From the NCBI GenBank assembly GCA_023374025.1, contig SIJG01000044.1, positions 191,011 through 255,010 on the forward strand: DNA of 64,000 nt. The letters run 5' to 3'. Source of the stretch: Heterodera schachtii (Eukaryota > Nematoda > Chromadorea > Rhabditida > Heteroderidae). Positions 46,679 to 56,715 of this stretch are shown here, in pieces. Numbering within the stretch: the first letter of the stretch is position 1; the number at the start of each line of letters is the position of its first letter. The notes beneath the pieces are model-generated. The model had not been told where the DNA came from and ran no database searches. It was given only the letters and a program-made list of their open reading frames with translations. The position numbers and the translations under genes are program-made.

Positions 46679-46853
46679 GGCATCCACTGGCCATCAGACA
46701 ATTTTCTTTTATTGGCATCCACTGGCCATTAGACAATTTTCTTTTATTGGCATCCACCGGCCATTAGACAATTTTCTTTTATTGGCATCCACTGGCCATT
46801 ACACAATTTTCTTTTATTGGCACCCACCGGCCATTACACAATCTTGACGAGGG
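46679..46853. repeat. 35-bp tandem repeat, five copies
   Basis: The unit is GGCATCCACTGGCCATTAGA followed by CAATTTTCTTTTATT. Units start at 46679, 46714, 46749, 46784 and 46819, with single-base variants. Confidence 0.9.
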
Positions 46854-46969
46854 CGCGAAGCGCCCTCGGCCCGAGGTGCGTGAGCGAGGAGCTGAGCGAA
46901 GCGAAGCGACGAGCGAGTGCACCGAGCAATATCAACCTGGTCAATTTTTATGTTCCCACGCATGCGCCT

Positions 46970-47400
46970 TCGCAAAGCCCTCGGGTTCCCACTGGTGCAC
47001 GGGTGCCACGCATGCCCATTCGCCAAGCCCTCGGGTTCCAACTGAGCACGGGTGCCACGCATGCCCATTCGCCAAGCCCTCGGGTTCCAACTGAGCACGG
47101 GTGCCACGCATGCCCATTCGCCAAGCCCTCGGGTTCCAACTGCTCACGGGTGCCACGCATGCCCATTCGCCAAGCCCTCGGGTTCCAACTGAGCACGGGT
47201 GCCACGCATGCCCACTCCAACTGTTCACGGGTGCCACGTATGCCCATTCGCCAAGCCCTCGGGTTCCAACTGCTCACGGGTGCCACGCATGCCCATTCCA
47301 ACTGCTCACGGGTGCCACGCATGCCCTTTCGCCAAGCCCTCGGGTTCCAACTGCTCACGGGTGCCACGCATGCCCATTCGCCAACCCCTCGGGTTCCCAC
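46970..47400. repeat. 49-bp GC-rich minisatellite, about eight copies
   Basis: The unit begins CCAAGCCCTCGGGTTCCAAC and ends CACGCATGCCCATTCG. Shorter variant units occur near 47215 and 47298. Because 49 is not a multiple of three, the frame rotates through the array, so the 205-codon open frame over it is not evidence for a protein. Confidence 0.9.
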
Positions 47401-47603
47401 ACTGAGCACGCGTGCCACGCGCATGTGCCGGTAGCTGCTGCTGCACGAACATCCAGACACGCATCTTTCGTGAGCTGCTACTGCACTAACAACCTGGACG
47501 GTCTACACCGTTACTGTCTACCCCTCGAAGGGCTAGGGCGCGGCTGGCTACGTACAGCTACGCATGCCCTCAGAGCGGCTAGTTTTTTATGTAAAAAAAG
47601 TTA

Positions 47604-48307
47604 ATTAATCTTTTCCTAAAATAAAATAAACTATTTGTTTATTTTTGGCAAATCATAAAATTTATTGAGTGAACAACTGCAAATTAATTTTTTTTTTTTA
47701 AAAAAGAATTTTACAAAAACATATTCATTTGTGAAAGTGAAATTTGGGCATTTGTTTGTTTAGGTTAACAGATGATATGATCAACATTTACTGTTTAACT
47801 TCCATTCAAAAGGCCTAAATTCATTAAAAATAAATTTTTATTCTGGTACGCATCTTAGACTTATACTTTTAAAATTTCAAAATTTTTTTGTTTTTTCTGT
47901 CCATTTAATACAAAAAGTTTTTCCAGACCCCTAAGAGTTTTTTGTTGTTGTTGAAGTTTTCCCAATTTCATGCCAGATGAAAACCAAATGTTTCCCTGGG
48001 TCTATAATACAGTATTTTGAATAAAAAATAATTCCTGGCTAAATATTAATTATGTATAAGATTGACAATTAAGTTAACTAATATTGGTTCCCTTGACAAT
48101 TTAAAATATTATTTATTTGTTCCCGGATCATTTTTTGTCGCGTCACTGTCATTGCGTTACGACGCTAATGTTTTTTAATAGTAAAAAAACGCAAAATTTT
48201 ATTTTAAACCAAATACTAAAAAACCCAGATGAAAAAAGATTGGTCATTGCCAAACATCGCTTTGCAAGCGTTCTCTAATCACTTCAACCAATTTCTGATC
48301 GGTCAGA
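47604..48307. other. Palindrome centre, left part
   Basis: Bases 47604-47780 are inverted homologous to 49140-49320. Bases 47927-48307 belong to the direct duplication with 44.27-44.78 kb. No exon was found on the plus strand. Confidence 0.6.
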
Positions 48308-48468
48308 TCACAGCAGAATGACGAGGCCGGCGATCGCAATTGCCAAAGCAAAGCTTGACGGAGGCCCTTTCTCAAGTTTTTCTTTCCAGCAGAAGCCTTT
48401 GTCGTCACCCTTTTTATAGGCCACGCATTTGTAGTCCTTTTTTGCGCATGGATTGCTTTTAGAACAGT
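48308..48468 (-). CDS. Cys-containing TM/GPI-like tail exon
   Basis: After the acceptor CGTTTAAG the minus-strand exon encodes CSKSNPCAKKDYKCVAYK, then GFCWKEKLEKGPPS, and ends with a hydrophobic stretch (FALAIAIAGLVILL) directly before the stop. A short hydrophobic end with no cytoplasmic tail is typical of GPI-anchor signals. A diverged copy with the same frame lies at 44775-44903, which argues that the frame is coding. No first exon lies between it and the peptide gene just upstream. It may be an alternative 3' exon of that gene, entered from an internal donor. Confidence 0.5.
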
Positions 48469-48575
48469 CTTAAACGGATTAACATTAATTGTTATTAAAA
48501 AAATATTAAATTTTAGCCCAAATTTGACCCGTTTAAATGACAAATTAATAACGGTAAAAAAATAAAATTGAAATT

Positions 48576-49008
48576 TTATTCGAGTGTTTTAAGCATCTTA
48601 CAAACGTCTCGTTTCTTCGTTGCACCAATTTCGACCGGCACATTGCCAATGTATCCTTTTTTACGCCACCCGTTAATTGAGCATTTGGCGTACTGGCTCG
48701 TGTACACTTTGTTGCAACACTTTTTGTAGGTGCAACTGTAGCACTTTTTTGAGCATACGGTACTCTCAGGAGTTGAGCGAGAAATGTCTCTACAGACTCC
48801 GTTGGGTTGGCATTCGATGCCCGCTTCAGTTAAACCCTATAAATGAGTGAAATTTTTTGTCAAAATATTATTTATTTTTTTATGTTTTTTTAAAGATAGT
48901 AAGAAATAAATAATTTTTTTTTTAAATAAATGCCAGATTTTTCACCAAATAAAATTGAAGGAATATTGAAATTGCAGCAAACTTTAGTAAAGAAATTAAA
49001 ACTTTCAT
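48576..49008 (-). CDS. Cysteine-rich small secreted protein, 107 aa
   Basis: Two minus-strand exons join at phase 0: 49008-48946 and 48836-48576. Exon 1 encodes a 21-residue start, MKVLISLLKFAAISIFLQFY, which is a signal peptide. The mature part has nine cysteines: ECQPNGVC, then VCSKKCYSCTYKKCC, and single cysteines in YAKCSING and DVCKML. The odd number leaves one unpaired or inter-chain. No family is recognised. It lies in the centre of the large palindrome, outside both arms, and just upstream of a GPI-like tail exon on the same strand. It is too short and split to show as a long ORF. Confidence 0.72.
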
Positions 49009-49351
49009 TTTTTTTGCCTCAAGGAAGAGTTAAGTTTTATGCAATATAATAATTTAATCTAATATTTAATTAAATTATTAATTTCTTAAATTTAAAATAA
49101 TATTTATACAAAAATTTTGCTGATTTAAATAAGAAAAAATTTGTTAACCTAAACAAACAAATGCCCAAATTTCACTTTCACAAATGAATATGTTTTTACA
49201 AAATTCTTTTTAAAAAAATAAATTTGCAGTTGTTCACTCAATAAATTTTAGGATTTGCCAAAAATAAACAAATAGTTTATTTTATTTTAGGAAAAGATTA
49301 ATTAACTTTTTTTCATTTTTAGAAGAAATTTACAATTTTAAAATGAATATA

Positions 49352-49445
49352 CTCTAGGGTTGCGAACCCGACGTCGGGGTTGTCGGGGTTGGAAGCGTCG
49401 GGGTTCGGGTCGGGGTCGGGGTTTTTCAATTTTTGCCTTATGCCA
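49352..49445. mobile_element. End of a (CCCCGA)n element, right arm
   Basis: It starts TAGGGTTGCGAACCCGAC and carries TCGGGG arrays, then CAATTTTTGCCTTATGCC. It is the inverted copy of 45310-45404. Confidence 0.7.
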
Positions 49446-49636
49446 TATAGTCAAAACTTTATATATTTTTGCTTAAAAATATTTATTGTTTATTAATAAT
49501 TTTATGCTTTTTTATTTCATAATTATTTTTGTATATAATTAATTAAAACGCATAAGGCATTCTTAAAAATGGTCATGTTTGGTGAAAATCTGTTAACAAA
49601 TTGCACTCTAATTTTGTAATTTTCAAAAAATTTTTC

Positions 49637-50110
49637 CCGGTGGCGCCTACCGTCACCGTCGGACCTATGTTTCCAAAAAAATAGCTTTGGGACTGAAACT
49701 TCCACTGACTTAAAACGCATGGAATTTCGATAAAATAGGTATCAATCCATTCCTTTCAGCTGGCAAATCATGTATCCGAAAGAATTTTTCAAAAAAAAAG
49801 AAAGTTACAAAAGTTATGGTCCAAAAATACCTCCGAAAATGAATTTGATTGAAAATAATAATTTAGAACTCAAATTTTTATATTATATGGTATTTAGAAA
49901 TTAATTTTCTTAGGGCTGCAGGGTTTAAAAACAGTTAAACGTTTTTGAGGACGCATAACTTTTGTTAATTTATCTTTTGTCAAAAAATGCATTTTGATTC
50001 ATAATTCACATGCATAGAGAAATCATTTAATATAAATTTTGCTGACCATTTGTGCGTTTTTACCAGTTGCACGGTTCAGTCCCAAAGCTATTTAGCCATT
50101 TAAATCGCTG
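49637..50110. mobile_element. Relative of the 6.5-7.0-kb MITE without the GC core
   Basis: Bases 49678-49840 match 6486-6650, with shared GCTTTGGGACTGAA and ATCCGAAAGAATTTTT. An inverted arm at about 49940-50110 carries GCATAACTTTTGTTAATTTA and GGTTCAGTCCCAAAGCTATT. A hairpin module lies at its left edge (49637-49662). Confidence 0.75.
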
Positions 50111-50139
50111 GTCTGTAATTCCTCAGTGATTGGTTGGGG

Positions 50140-50525
50140 CGGAGTCGTTATTTAAAAAAACATTATTATGATTTTAAGAAAAATTATTTATAACTTAGCT
50201 TAAGAGCAATCAAATTTTTATTTCTTCATATCCTTTGATAGCCCTAATTATGCTCTACCAGTCTACAAAATTTCAGAAAATTTCATTAAGTTTCAAAAAA
50301 GTTATGGCTAAATGAACACAAAAAACCGTGTTTTTCGAGCATCTTTAGCCCTAACATTTTTGGAACTCGACGAAATTTTGAAATTTTGTAGACTGGTAGA
50401 GCATACTAAGGGCTATCGAATGATATCAAGAATTTAAAATTTGCTTGCTTTTGAGCTAAGTTATAAATAAATTTTCATCAAATCATAATGATGGTTTTTA
50501 AATAACGACCTAGCACCGATTGGTT
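50140..50525. mobile_element. Palindromic MITE with CTAGGTCGTT terminus
   Basis: The left arm (GGAGTCGTTATTTAAAAAAA, TTATAACTTAGCT) matches the right arm inverted (AGCTAAGTTATAA, TTAAATAACGACCTAGCACC). Inner arms carry GCTCTACCAGTCTACAAAAT and its inverse. The same terminus is seen at about 29366 and 31977. Confidence 0.8.
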
Positions 50526-50639
50526 GCCGCAAAAAATTTTCAAATTATCGGTTTTTTTCTAAAATTTTCGCGACCATTTAAAAACGACGCTTATTTTCTC
50601 CTTAGTTAAAAAAGTTTTATGTGTAATCAATAATGTATT

Positions 50640-50850
50640 GTAATAACTAGGACTGCCAAAAATATGCAAATGCATATTTTTTTCCTGAACTGTGGAAGAC
50701 GGAAGAGCTTAAACGCACGAAAAACATGTTTTTAGCTTGTTTTGAAGTTTCTAGGACGTACTTCCATATGCATATTTGTGCATATTTCGCGATTTTGTGC
50801 ATATTTTGGTGTTTCGTGCATATTTTATGTGTATGTTTGTGCATTTATTC
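50640..50850. repeat. GCATATTT-rich repeat
   Basis: Multiple TGCATATTT words lie in both orientations around AACGCACGAAAAACATG. This may be an element end; no second copy was identified in the window. Confidence 0.4.
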
Positions 50851-51059
50851 AAAAAATCCTCCATTAAAATGGCACTCTCTATTAAAGCGGCCATTTTGAC
50901 CACTAAGGAATGAAAAATTTTCAAAAGATTTCATTTTTTATGTATTTTCTTGAAAATATTAATAAAAAAAAATATATCTTTTTAAAAATCGGAAAATTAT
51001 GCCAAAAATATTAAAATGGAAAATTTTCGGAATTATTTTCTCAATTTTCTTCAAAATTT

Positions 51060-52924
51060 AGTTTTTGATTTATTTAGTTTTTTTTTTCTTCTAAAATTTA
51101 ACGAATTTGCGTACGCAATTTCAATTGTCTTTTCCATTTCATAAATTTCTTTCAGTTTCATGCCAAAACCTCTAGCAACTTTTTCTTCAATTTGTGTTAA
51201 TGTTCCACTTTTTTTTCTGTTTTGGTTTATCGTTTTTTATATTTTGATATTTTTTCTTTTTTAAATCATTGAAACGATTTATTATATCGCTCTTCCGTTT
51301 ATAAATTATCATCATTAGGGCTTCGATTTATAGTTGCTAAAAAGTGCCAAAATAGTTAGTTTTTAAGTTTCTAAAAAACCCCCAAAATAGTTTCTTAAAA
51401 AGGGTAAATAGTTGCTAAAAACTTTCAGATTTAGGGGGAGTAAAATCCTAAAATTTTATCCAAAAAGGTAACAATATTAAGCCAAATCAGTATTGCGATA
51501 AATATTTTTAAAATTACAAATTCTTGTCAATAAATAAATTAATAAATTTTGGAGATGAATTTTTGAGAATTTTTCATTTCTTAGGGGCACATTTTCAAAA
51601 ATTTTCGGGTCGATTCTTAGGAGTGTATTTTTTTGAAAAAAATTTTAAGTCGATCCTTAGGGTTGTCTTTTTCCTTTTATTGCATTTTTGTTAACAAATT
51701 TTAGGCCAAACGCCAAAATAGTTGAAAATAGTTTTTTTGAAAAAATTTTATAGTTTTTTAGTTGCTAAAAATAAAAAACTAGAAAATAGTTGCTAATAAC
51801 TCGAAAAGTACTTAACAACATCCGAAAAAATTTTCAAAATTACTTAGAAGTATTATTCTCATATTCAAAAATTGAAAAATGGATGACACAAAATAAAAAA
51901 TATTAATAAATTTAACTTTGTTTAAAAGGGGGTATAAAAATGGGGTATAATCAGGGATGTTACAGAAAAATTCCTTAATCAGGGGGCAGAAAAAAAAATA
52001 TTAGATTTTTGGGTCAAATATCAGCAAATTTTGAAATTTAGGGATTAATAAATTTTTGCTTTTTGAATTATTTAAATGGCGTAAATTAGCTAACTTTTAG
52101 GCGGCAAAATCCATAAAAAATGGGAAACTAAAAAAACTTTAAAAATATGGCAAACGCAAACACATAATTTGCAAAGATTAAAATTAAATTTGCAATAGAT
52201 TTTCACTAAAATAATTAAATTAAAAAATTTTGACAAAAATAATATTTTTTATAAAAATTTTCACATTTTAATTAAAATAGGTAAGGAAAAATGAAATCAT
52301 TACATACATAACCATTTTTATTCAAATTATCAGAAAAAATTTCAAAAAATATATCCCTAAGAACTGGAAATTTTCTCAAAAATTCATCCCCCAAATTTTT
52401 TTTTTGACAAAATTTTTGATTTAAAAATGTCAGTGTTTGCTGACTTTTTTCCTCATTTTTTAAGTTAATTATTTCGAGATTTTTCGTCACTAAAAGTTGC
52501 GGCCCAAATGATAAAGATGCATTTAGAACTTTTTTGGTTATTTAATTTAAAACTGGCCAATAATAGTTTTTTCCCACTTTTTTCATGCTTGCCCGCATTT
52601 TGTGTTATGCTATGGAAACCCTAATTGATTTCCCGAAAGTCGGCATAATTCTAAATTACCAATTAATCCGTTGCTTATTTTTAGCTGATTTGTCTGTGCT
52701 TCATCAGCACCACTTTGGTCCATTGCTTTTCCATTGCTTTGGTCATTCGATTCATTTGCTAAGTCTCTTAGAAAGATGGCAATTTGCATTTCGTCCGTAT
52801 TAAATAATTGCTCATTAATTTGTTTGTTGGCGTTGCAATTTTCCAAACTTTTTTCTGATCGCTTTAATTTTGTTGCATTATTATAAAAAACATAGAGAAA
52901 AGGAATAAATAATATAAAATTCAT
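51060..52924 (-). pseudogene. Broken right-arm copy of the secreted HTH-like protein gene
   Basis: Exon 1 (52924-52657) is intact, encodes MNFILFIPFLYVFYNNATK and the same hydrophilic region, and keeps its GTAATT donor at phase 1. The second exon lies at about 51325-51060. It is separated by an insertion of about 1.2 kb, has lost the Asp-run start, shifts frame and contains stops after INRFNDLKKKKYQ. The helical C-terminal block is damaged (EIYEMEKTIEI-type frame change). The left-arm copy at 42736 is intact. Confidence 0.75.
51330..52500. repeat. Insertion with repeated TAGTTGCTAAAAA words
   Basis: It interrupts the arm homology between the two exons of the broken gene. TAGTTGCTAAAA and GTTTCTAAAAA words recur at 51335-51430 and 51715-51800. 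The rest is AT-rich with no coding signal. It is probably a decayed element; the ends are not defined. Confidence 0.5.
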
Positions 52925-54219
52925 TTTAGCAACATTCATAAAAAAAGCTCTTTGAATTAAATATTTTTTTAATCAAATATCAATTATTATTATATTGATT
53001 CATTAAAATAAAAGAAAAATATTTTTATATGCATAGGAAATGTTTTGAAAGAAAATATATTTATGCATAATATGTAATATTTGCTAGAAAATAACCGTGG
53101 TGAGCCGAAGTGACAAAAGTATATCGATAGGTCTAAATGCTCTTAATTAGCCTGCAAAATTTCAAAAAATTATATCATGCAACTTTTGAGGTTTTTTGGC
53201 CACAACTTTTTTGGGTCTCAGATAAATTTTTTAAAACATTGCAGGCTAATAGGCACCATGAAGCCATTCAAAATCATACAAAGATTATTTAATTTGGATG
53301 ATAAATAAAAATGATATAGCGTTTTGCGCCAAAGTGGGCGGTTCCCTACAAAACAATTTCATTAAATGTTTTAATTATTTTGGTAATAGAGGCTGCAATT
53401 TAGTCCTTCAATTTGACAAACGAATAAGTTCATTCTCAAATTTCCCTTGGGAGGAATAGGAATGCATGGTCTTGACATGGTCTTGACTGTTGATCGATCA
53501 TTCATGTTTCCAAAATATGGCAATGTTTTCTGGCCTGTAAAAAAATACAAAGAAAAAAATTTCAAAAATTTTACTTTTTGCAATTTTCAGTTATAACTTT
53601 TTTTAGTAATTGTCATTGGCTAATCGCCAGGCAATTGTTTAGATAAACATTTAAAGCCTTCGAATGAGCCGACCATATGATTAGTAAGGAACGGAAATAT
53701 ATTAACTAAAAATGCCAAAATTTTTAAAGACAAATTGAAAAAGCATTCAACAAAGCAAAGGAGTTGATGCAGACCGATCTTCAAATTTTACTCACTACGA
53801 CATGTCCAAGATGCCTGAAAGACGGAATTGAGCACAAATTTGTCATTCATTCCAACTTGGACCCGAACAACTTCCTAAAAATGACTTAAAAATAAAGAAA
53901 AATGCATAAAAATCAAATAAAAATACATAAAATATAAATTTGCAAATAAAAAATTTAAATTTGAATTTGAATTTATTATAATATGGTCTGGATCTCTTTC
54001 ATCTTCACGTTCATAATTGCCCGAGTCTTTCTAATTGAAAAATAAATGTCCTGATTTTATGTTTTAGCTATTCAATTTTTGTATAAATGATCCATACCAA
54101 AAATAAAAGAAGAAAAAGACCAAAATCATTACAAACATTAAAGACGAAAGAAAGATCCAAACCATTAATAACATTAAATAAAATTGACATTTATTATTTT
54201 TTAATTCATTAAAATTAAA

Positions 54220-56033
54220 ATGAATTCTTCCGAAAGCAATGAAATGGAAAATGGGAAAATTAAACAAGTAAAAAAGAAATACAAAAAGAGTCCAAAAACT
54301 GCGCAAGAATGCAAAATTTGTGAAAGGGCTACGCTTTTCAACTATTACAAAATACAGAGCTGTGATGGTAAGCCAAAAAATATAAACAAAATGAAAAGTT
54401 TATTGCCCTAATAAAATAAATTACATAATTATTTTATTAAGCAATTAATTAGTGTATGAAATTAAATTATTTTTTTAGCTTGTAAGCAATTTTTTCGACG
54501 TACAATCGTTGCTCAGAGAATATTCATTTGTCCGAAATCAAATTTATGCCCTATAAATAAAGGTAGCTTTTTCCACATATTTAAATATAATTTTAATTTA
54601 AAAATTAAAAGTTAATAAATTAAAAATTCGAATTAAGAAATAAAGACCTGTCGCTCGTGCCGTCTTGACAAGTGTTTGTTGGAAGGCATGGACCCAACTC
54701 TGGTGGAAGCTGAACAAAGTGCGGAACTAAGCCAATTCATCCAATCGCTTTACAAACGTCGTGAATTTCTTCAGCAGCAACTGAAGAAGAAAGAAGAAAA
54801 AAACTGTCACATGGAAACAGTAATTTTTTACGCAAATACAGTAACTTTATCCATTTTTAAAAAATGATTTTAGGAAAGCACAAATGTAAATCATGAAGTT
54901 GAAAATGAAAATGGCCAATTTGAAAAGATAAAACAAGGTCAGTTCATAGACAATGGCGAAATTATTATTTCGAATCGGCATTTATATAAAGTAACTGAAT
55001 ATGTTTTCGAAATCATTAAGGTTAGGATTTTAGCATTTTCATTATTTCTGAATCAAATAGCAAATAGAACCTACTTTTAAGCAAAAAACATGAATTTAAC
55101 TTCCTTTTATTCATGCAGAAATTTTTTTAAATTAGAAAAAACTTGGTAAATTTACTTTTATTCTAGGAGATTTAAGGTTGGTGGATTCTCTGGTACATCC
55201 ATTTAATCCCCTGGTAAAAACTTAATAGCCCATATGGCCTTTCAGAAATTGGATCAGTGATCCTGCTGTTGCGTAAAATGCCACACTTTGAAATGTTAGA
55301 GCCAACTGATCAAGTAATTTGCAATCATAATTATGAATTAATTTTTATTAATTTAATATTTAATTAAATTTAAAATTATTTTTTTTCCCTTTAGGTGATT
55401 CTTTTGAGTTTTGTTACAATTCCTTTGATTGAAATAAATGCCCGTTTTAATCCATTAAAAAACAACTCAGAAATTATCACAAAAATAAATGAAAACAACT
55501 CATTTGACCCATTATTCCATGCTGCCACTGTTAAAACGTAAACAATTTCTTTTTTATAAATATTTTATTAATGGTTTTGTTCAATTTAAAAAATAATTCT
55601 CTCAAAATCATTTTTTCATATTTTATTTTAAACACAGATTACAACTTTCGGATGAAGAATTCTTTTTGGTCTGCGCATTGACATCGTCAAATTCAGGCAA
55701 TAATATAAATAATTGAAACGAATTATAAATAATTAGTTTTTTTTGACAAATTTTTGGGTTACCAAATTTTTTAAAATAAAACGTGACAATGTTCTAAATT
55801 GTTCAGCAGTTACTGCTGGTCTGTCCGATGCTGGTCATCGAACTTTGCAACATTTGTCCGAACATTACTCCAATCTGTTGATGCACCATTTGTGCACCAA
55901 CTACGGCAACATGGCGGGGACATTTCGTCATGCCGAATTAGTCCATCTGACCGAATCGGTGTTTTTAAATGCCGAACCGCTTCCCGAATATTATCGGCAA
56001 GAAATTGCAAATTGTTTTCTGGGCAAAATTTGA
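54220..56033 (+). CDS. Nuclear hormone receptor, nematode type
   Basis: Exons 54220-54367, 54479-54562, 54638-54819 and 54874-55020 encode the DNA-binding domain and hinge. The first zinc finger is CKIC ... SCDACKQFFRRTI; the second is ICPKSNLC ... TCRSCRLDKCLLEGM. The later exons 55395-55537, 55638-55696 and 55807-56033 encode ligand-binding-domain helices, with DQVILLSFVTIPLIEI at the helix 3-5 signature, and end at TGA 56033. The stretch 55021-55332 contains further coding (RLVDSLVHPFNP; GSVILLLRKMPHFEML), but one junction there could not be phased, so an exon border is uncertain. The intron 55697-55806 begins GC and ends AG, and phase fits. P-box residues CDACKQ are unusual. Nuclear receptors bind DNA as ligand-regulated transcription factors. 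The left palindrome arm carries a truncated copy. Confidence 0.85.
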
Positions 56034-56185
56034 ACCAATCAAACAAACTTTAGAATATATTGATCTAATTGTTTAGTAAACATTTTTAATCCGTATACTT
56101 GTATATTTTTATTAGTAACAAAAATTAATTTTTCCTTTTTGGTTTATTTTTAAATTGCCTTCGAGAAAAAAAAATAGAATTTTTT

Positions 56186-56715
56186 GTTATTCTTTCTCAT
56201 CAGTTAAAAGGACAATTTGTTTCAGAATGAAAAAATTAGGAAGGATTAAGACAAATTTAAATGAATAAATAAATGTATAAAATCAAAATGGTTTAATTAA
56301 TGCTGCCAATAAAATGCTAATTAACCAACAGAAAATTCGTATGTTAATTAATCATACAATTTTTGATTACAAAAACATTTGTTGATTAAACAGATGGTTT
56401 CCAATAATAAACAATTTTTGCTATAAATTGTTTTCGACACAAAAATATTTTATCAGGACATAAAAAATCGTAAAAACGGTTAGTGAGGTCCATAAATTGA
56501 CGATGATGAATCAAGTCCGTCGACTAATTTAATAAAGCAAACAATTAGCCTGCCTTTTTGCACAATTTGCTGCCGTTTATTTGTCTTTTACAATGATGGT
56601 TAGAAAGAGCATTTTCTTCATTAAATAAATTTTAGGGAAATGAAAAATTATTTTATCCTTTAAATTTAATTGCATAACCAATTTAATAATAAAAATTAAC
56701 TAATTTAGCATCAAA
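56186..56715. other. Intergenic spacer right of the palindrome
   Basis: AT-rich sequence with no exon or repeat recognised; contains the upstream region of the next gene. Confidence 0.5.

Larger units (their letters stand above)
45467..47603. mobile_element. 2.1-kb GC-rich insertion with long flanking direct repeat
   Basis: TTTTTTATGTAAAAAAAGTT occurs at both borders (about 45467-45488 and 47582-47602), while the other palindrome arm runs continuously across the site. That is the pattern of an insertion with an about 20-bp target duplication. Inside are three tandem arrays: an about 295-bp unit (about 45613-46270) with GAGATATGCTAAC, a 35-bp unit (46679-46853) and a 49-bp unit (46970-47400). 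Long open frames in several frames here are artefacts of the arrays. No transposase or reverse transcriptase was seen. Confidence 0.7.
49140..56185. repeat. Right arm of the large inverted duplication
   Basis: It is the partner of 40455-45490 and 47590-47770. It contains the intact nuclear receptor gene and a broken copy of the secreted HTH-like protein gene. Arm-specific insertions lie at about 49450-51050 and 51330-52500. The duplicated block ends near 56185, just past the receptor stop. Confidence 0.88.

Noticed and set aside
46817..47604. Overlapping 167- and 205-codon open frames and a 170-codon minus frame
   Set aside because: They lie over a 49-bp minisatellite with few stop codons in any frame; the frame rotates each unit and no protein signal exists outside the array.
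54064..54306. Hydrophobic 80-codon minus frame, also at 41079-41375
   Set aside because: It is antisense to the nuclear receptor first exon and its upstream region; the apparent conservation is that of the duplicated receptor gene.
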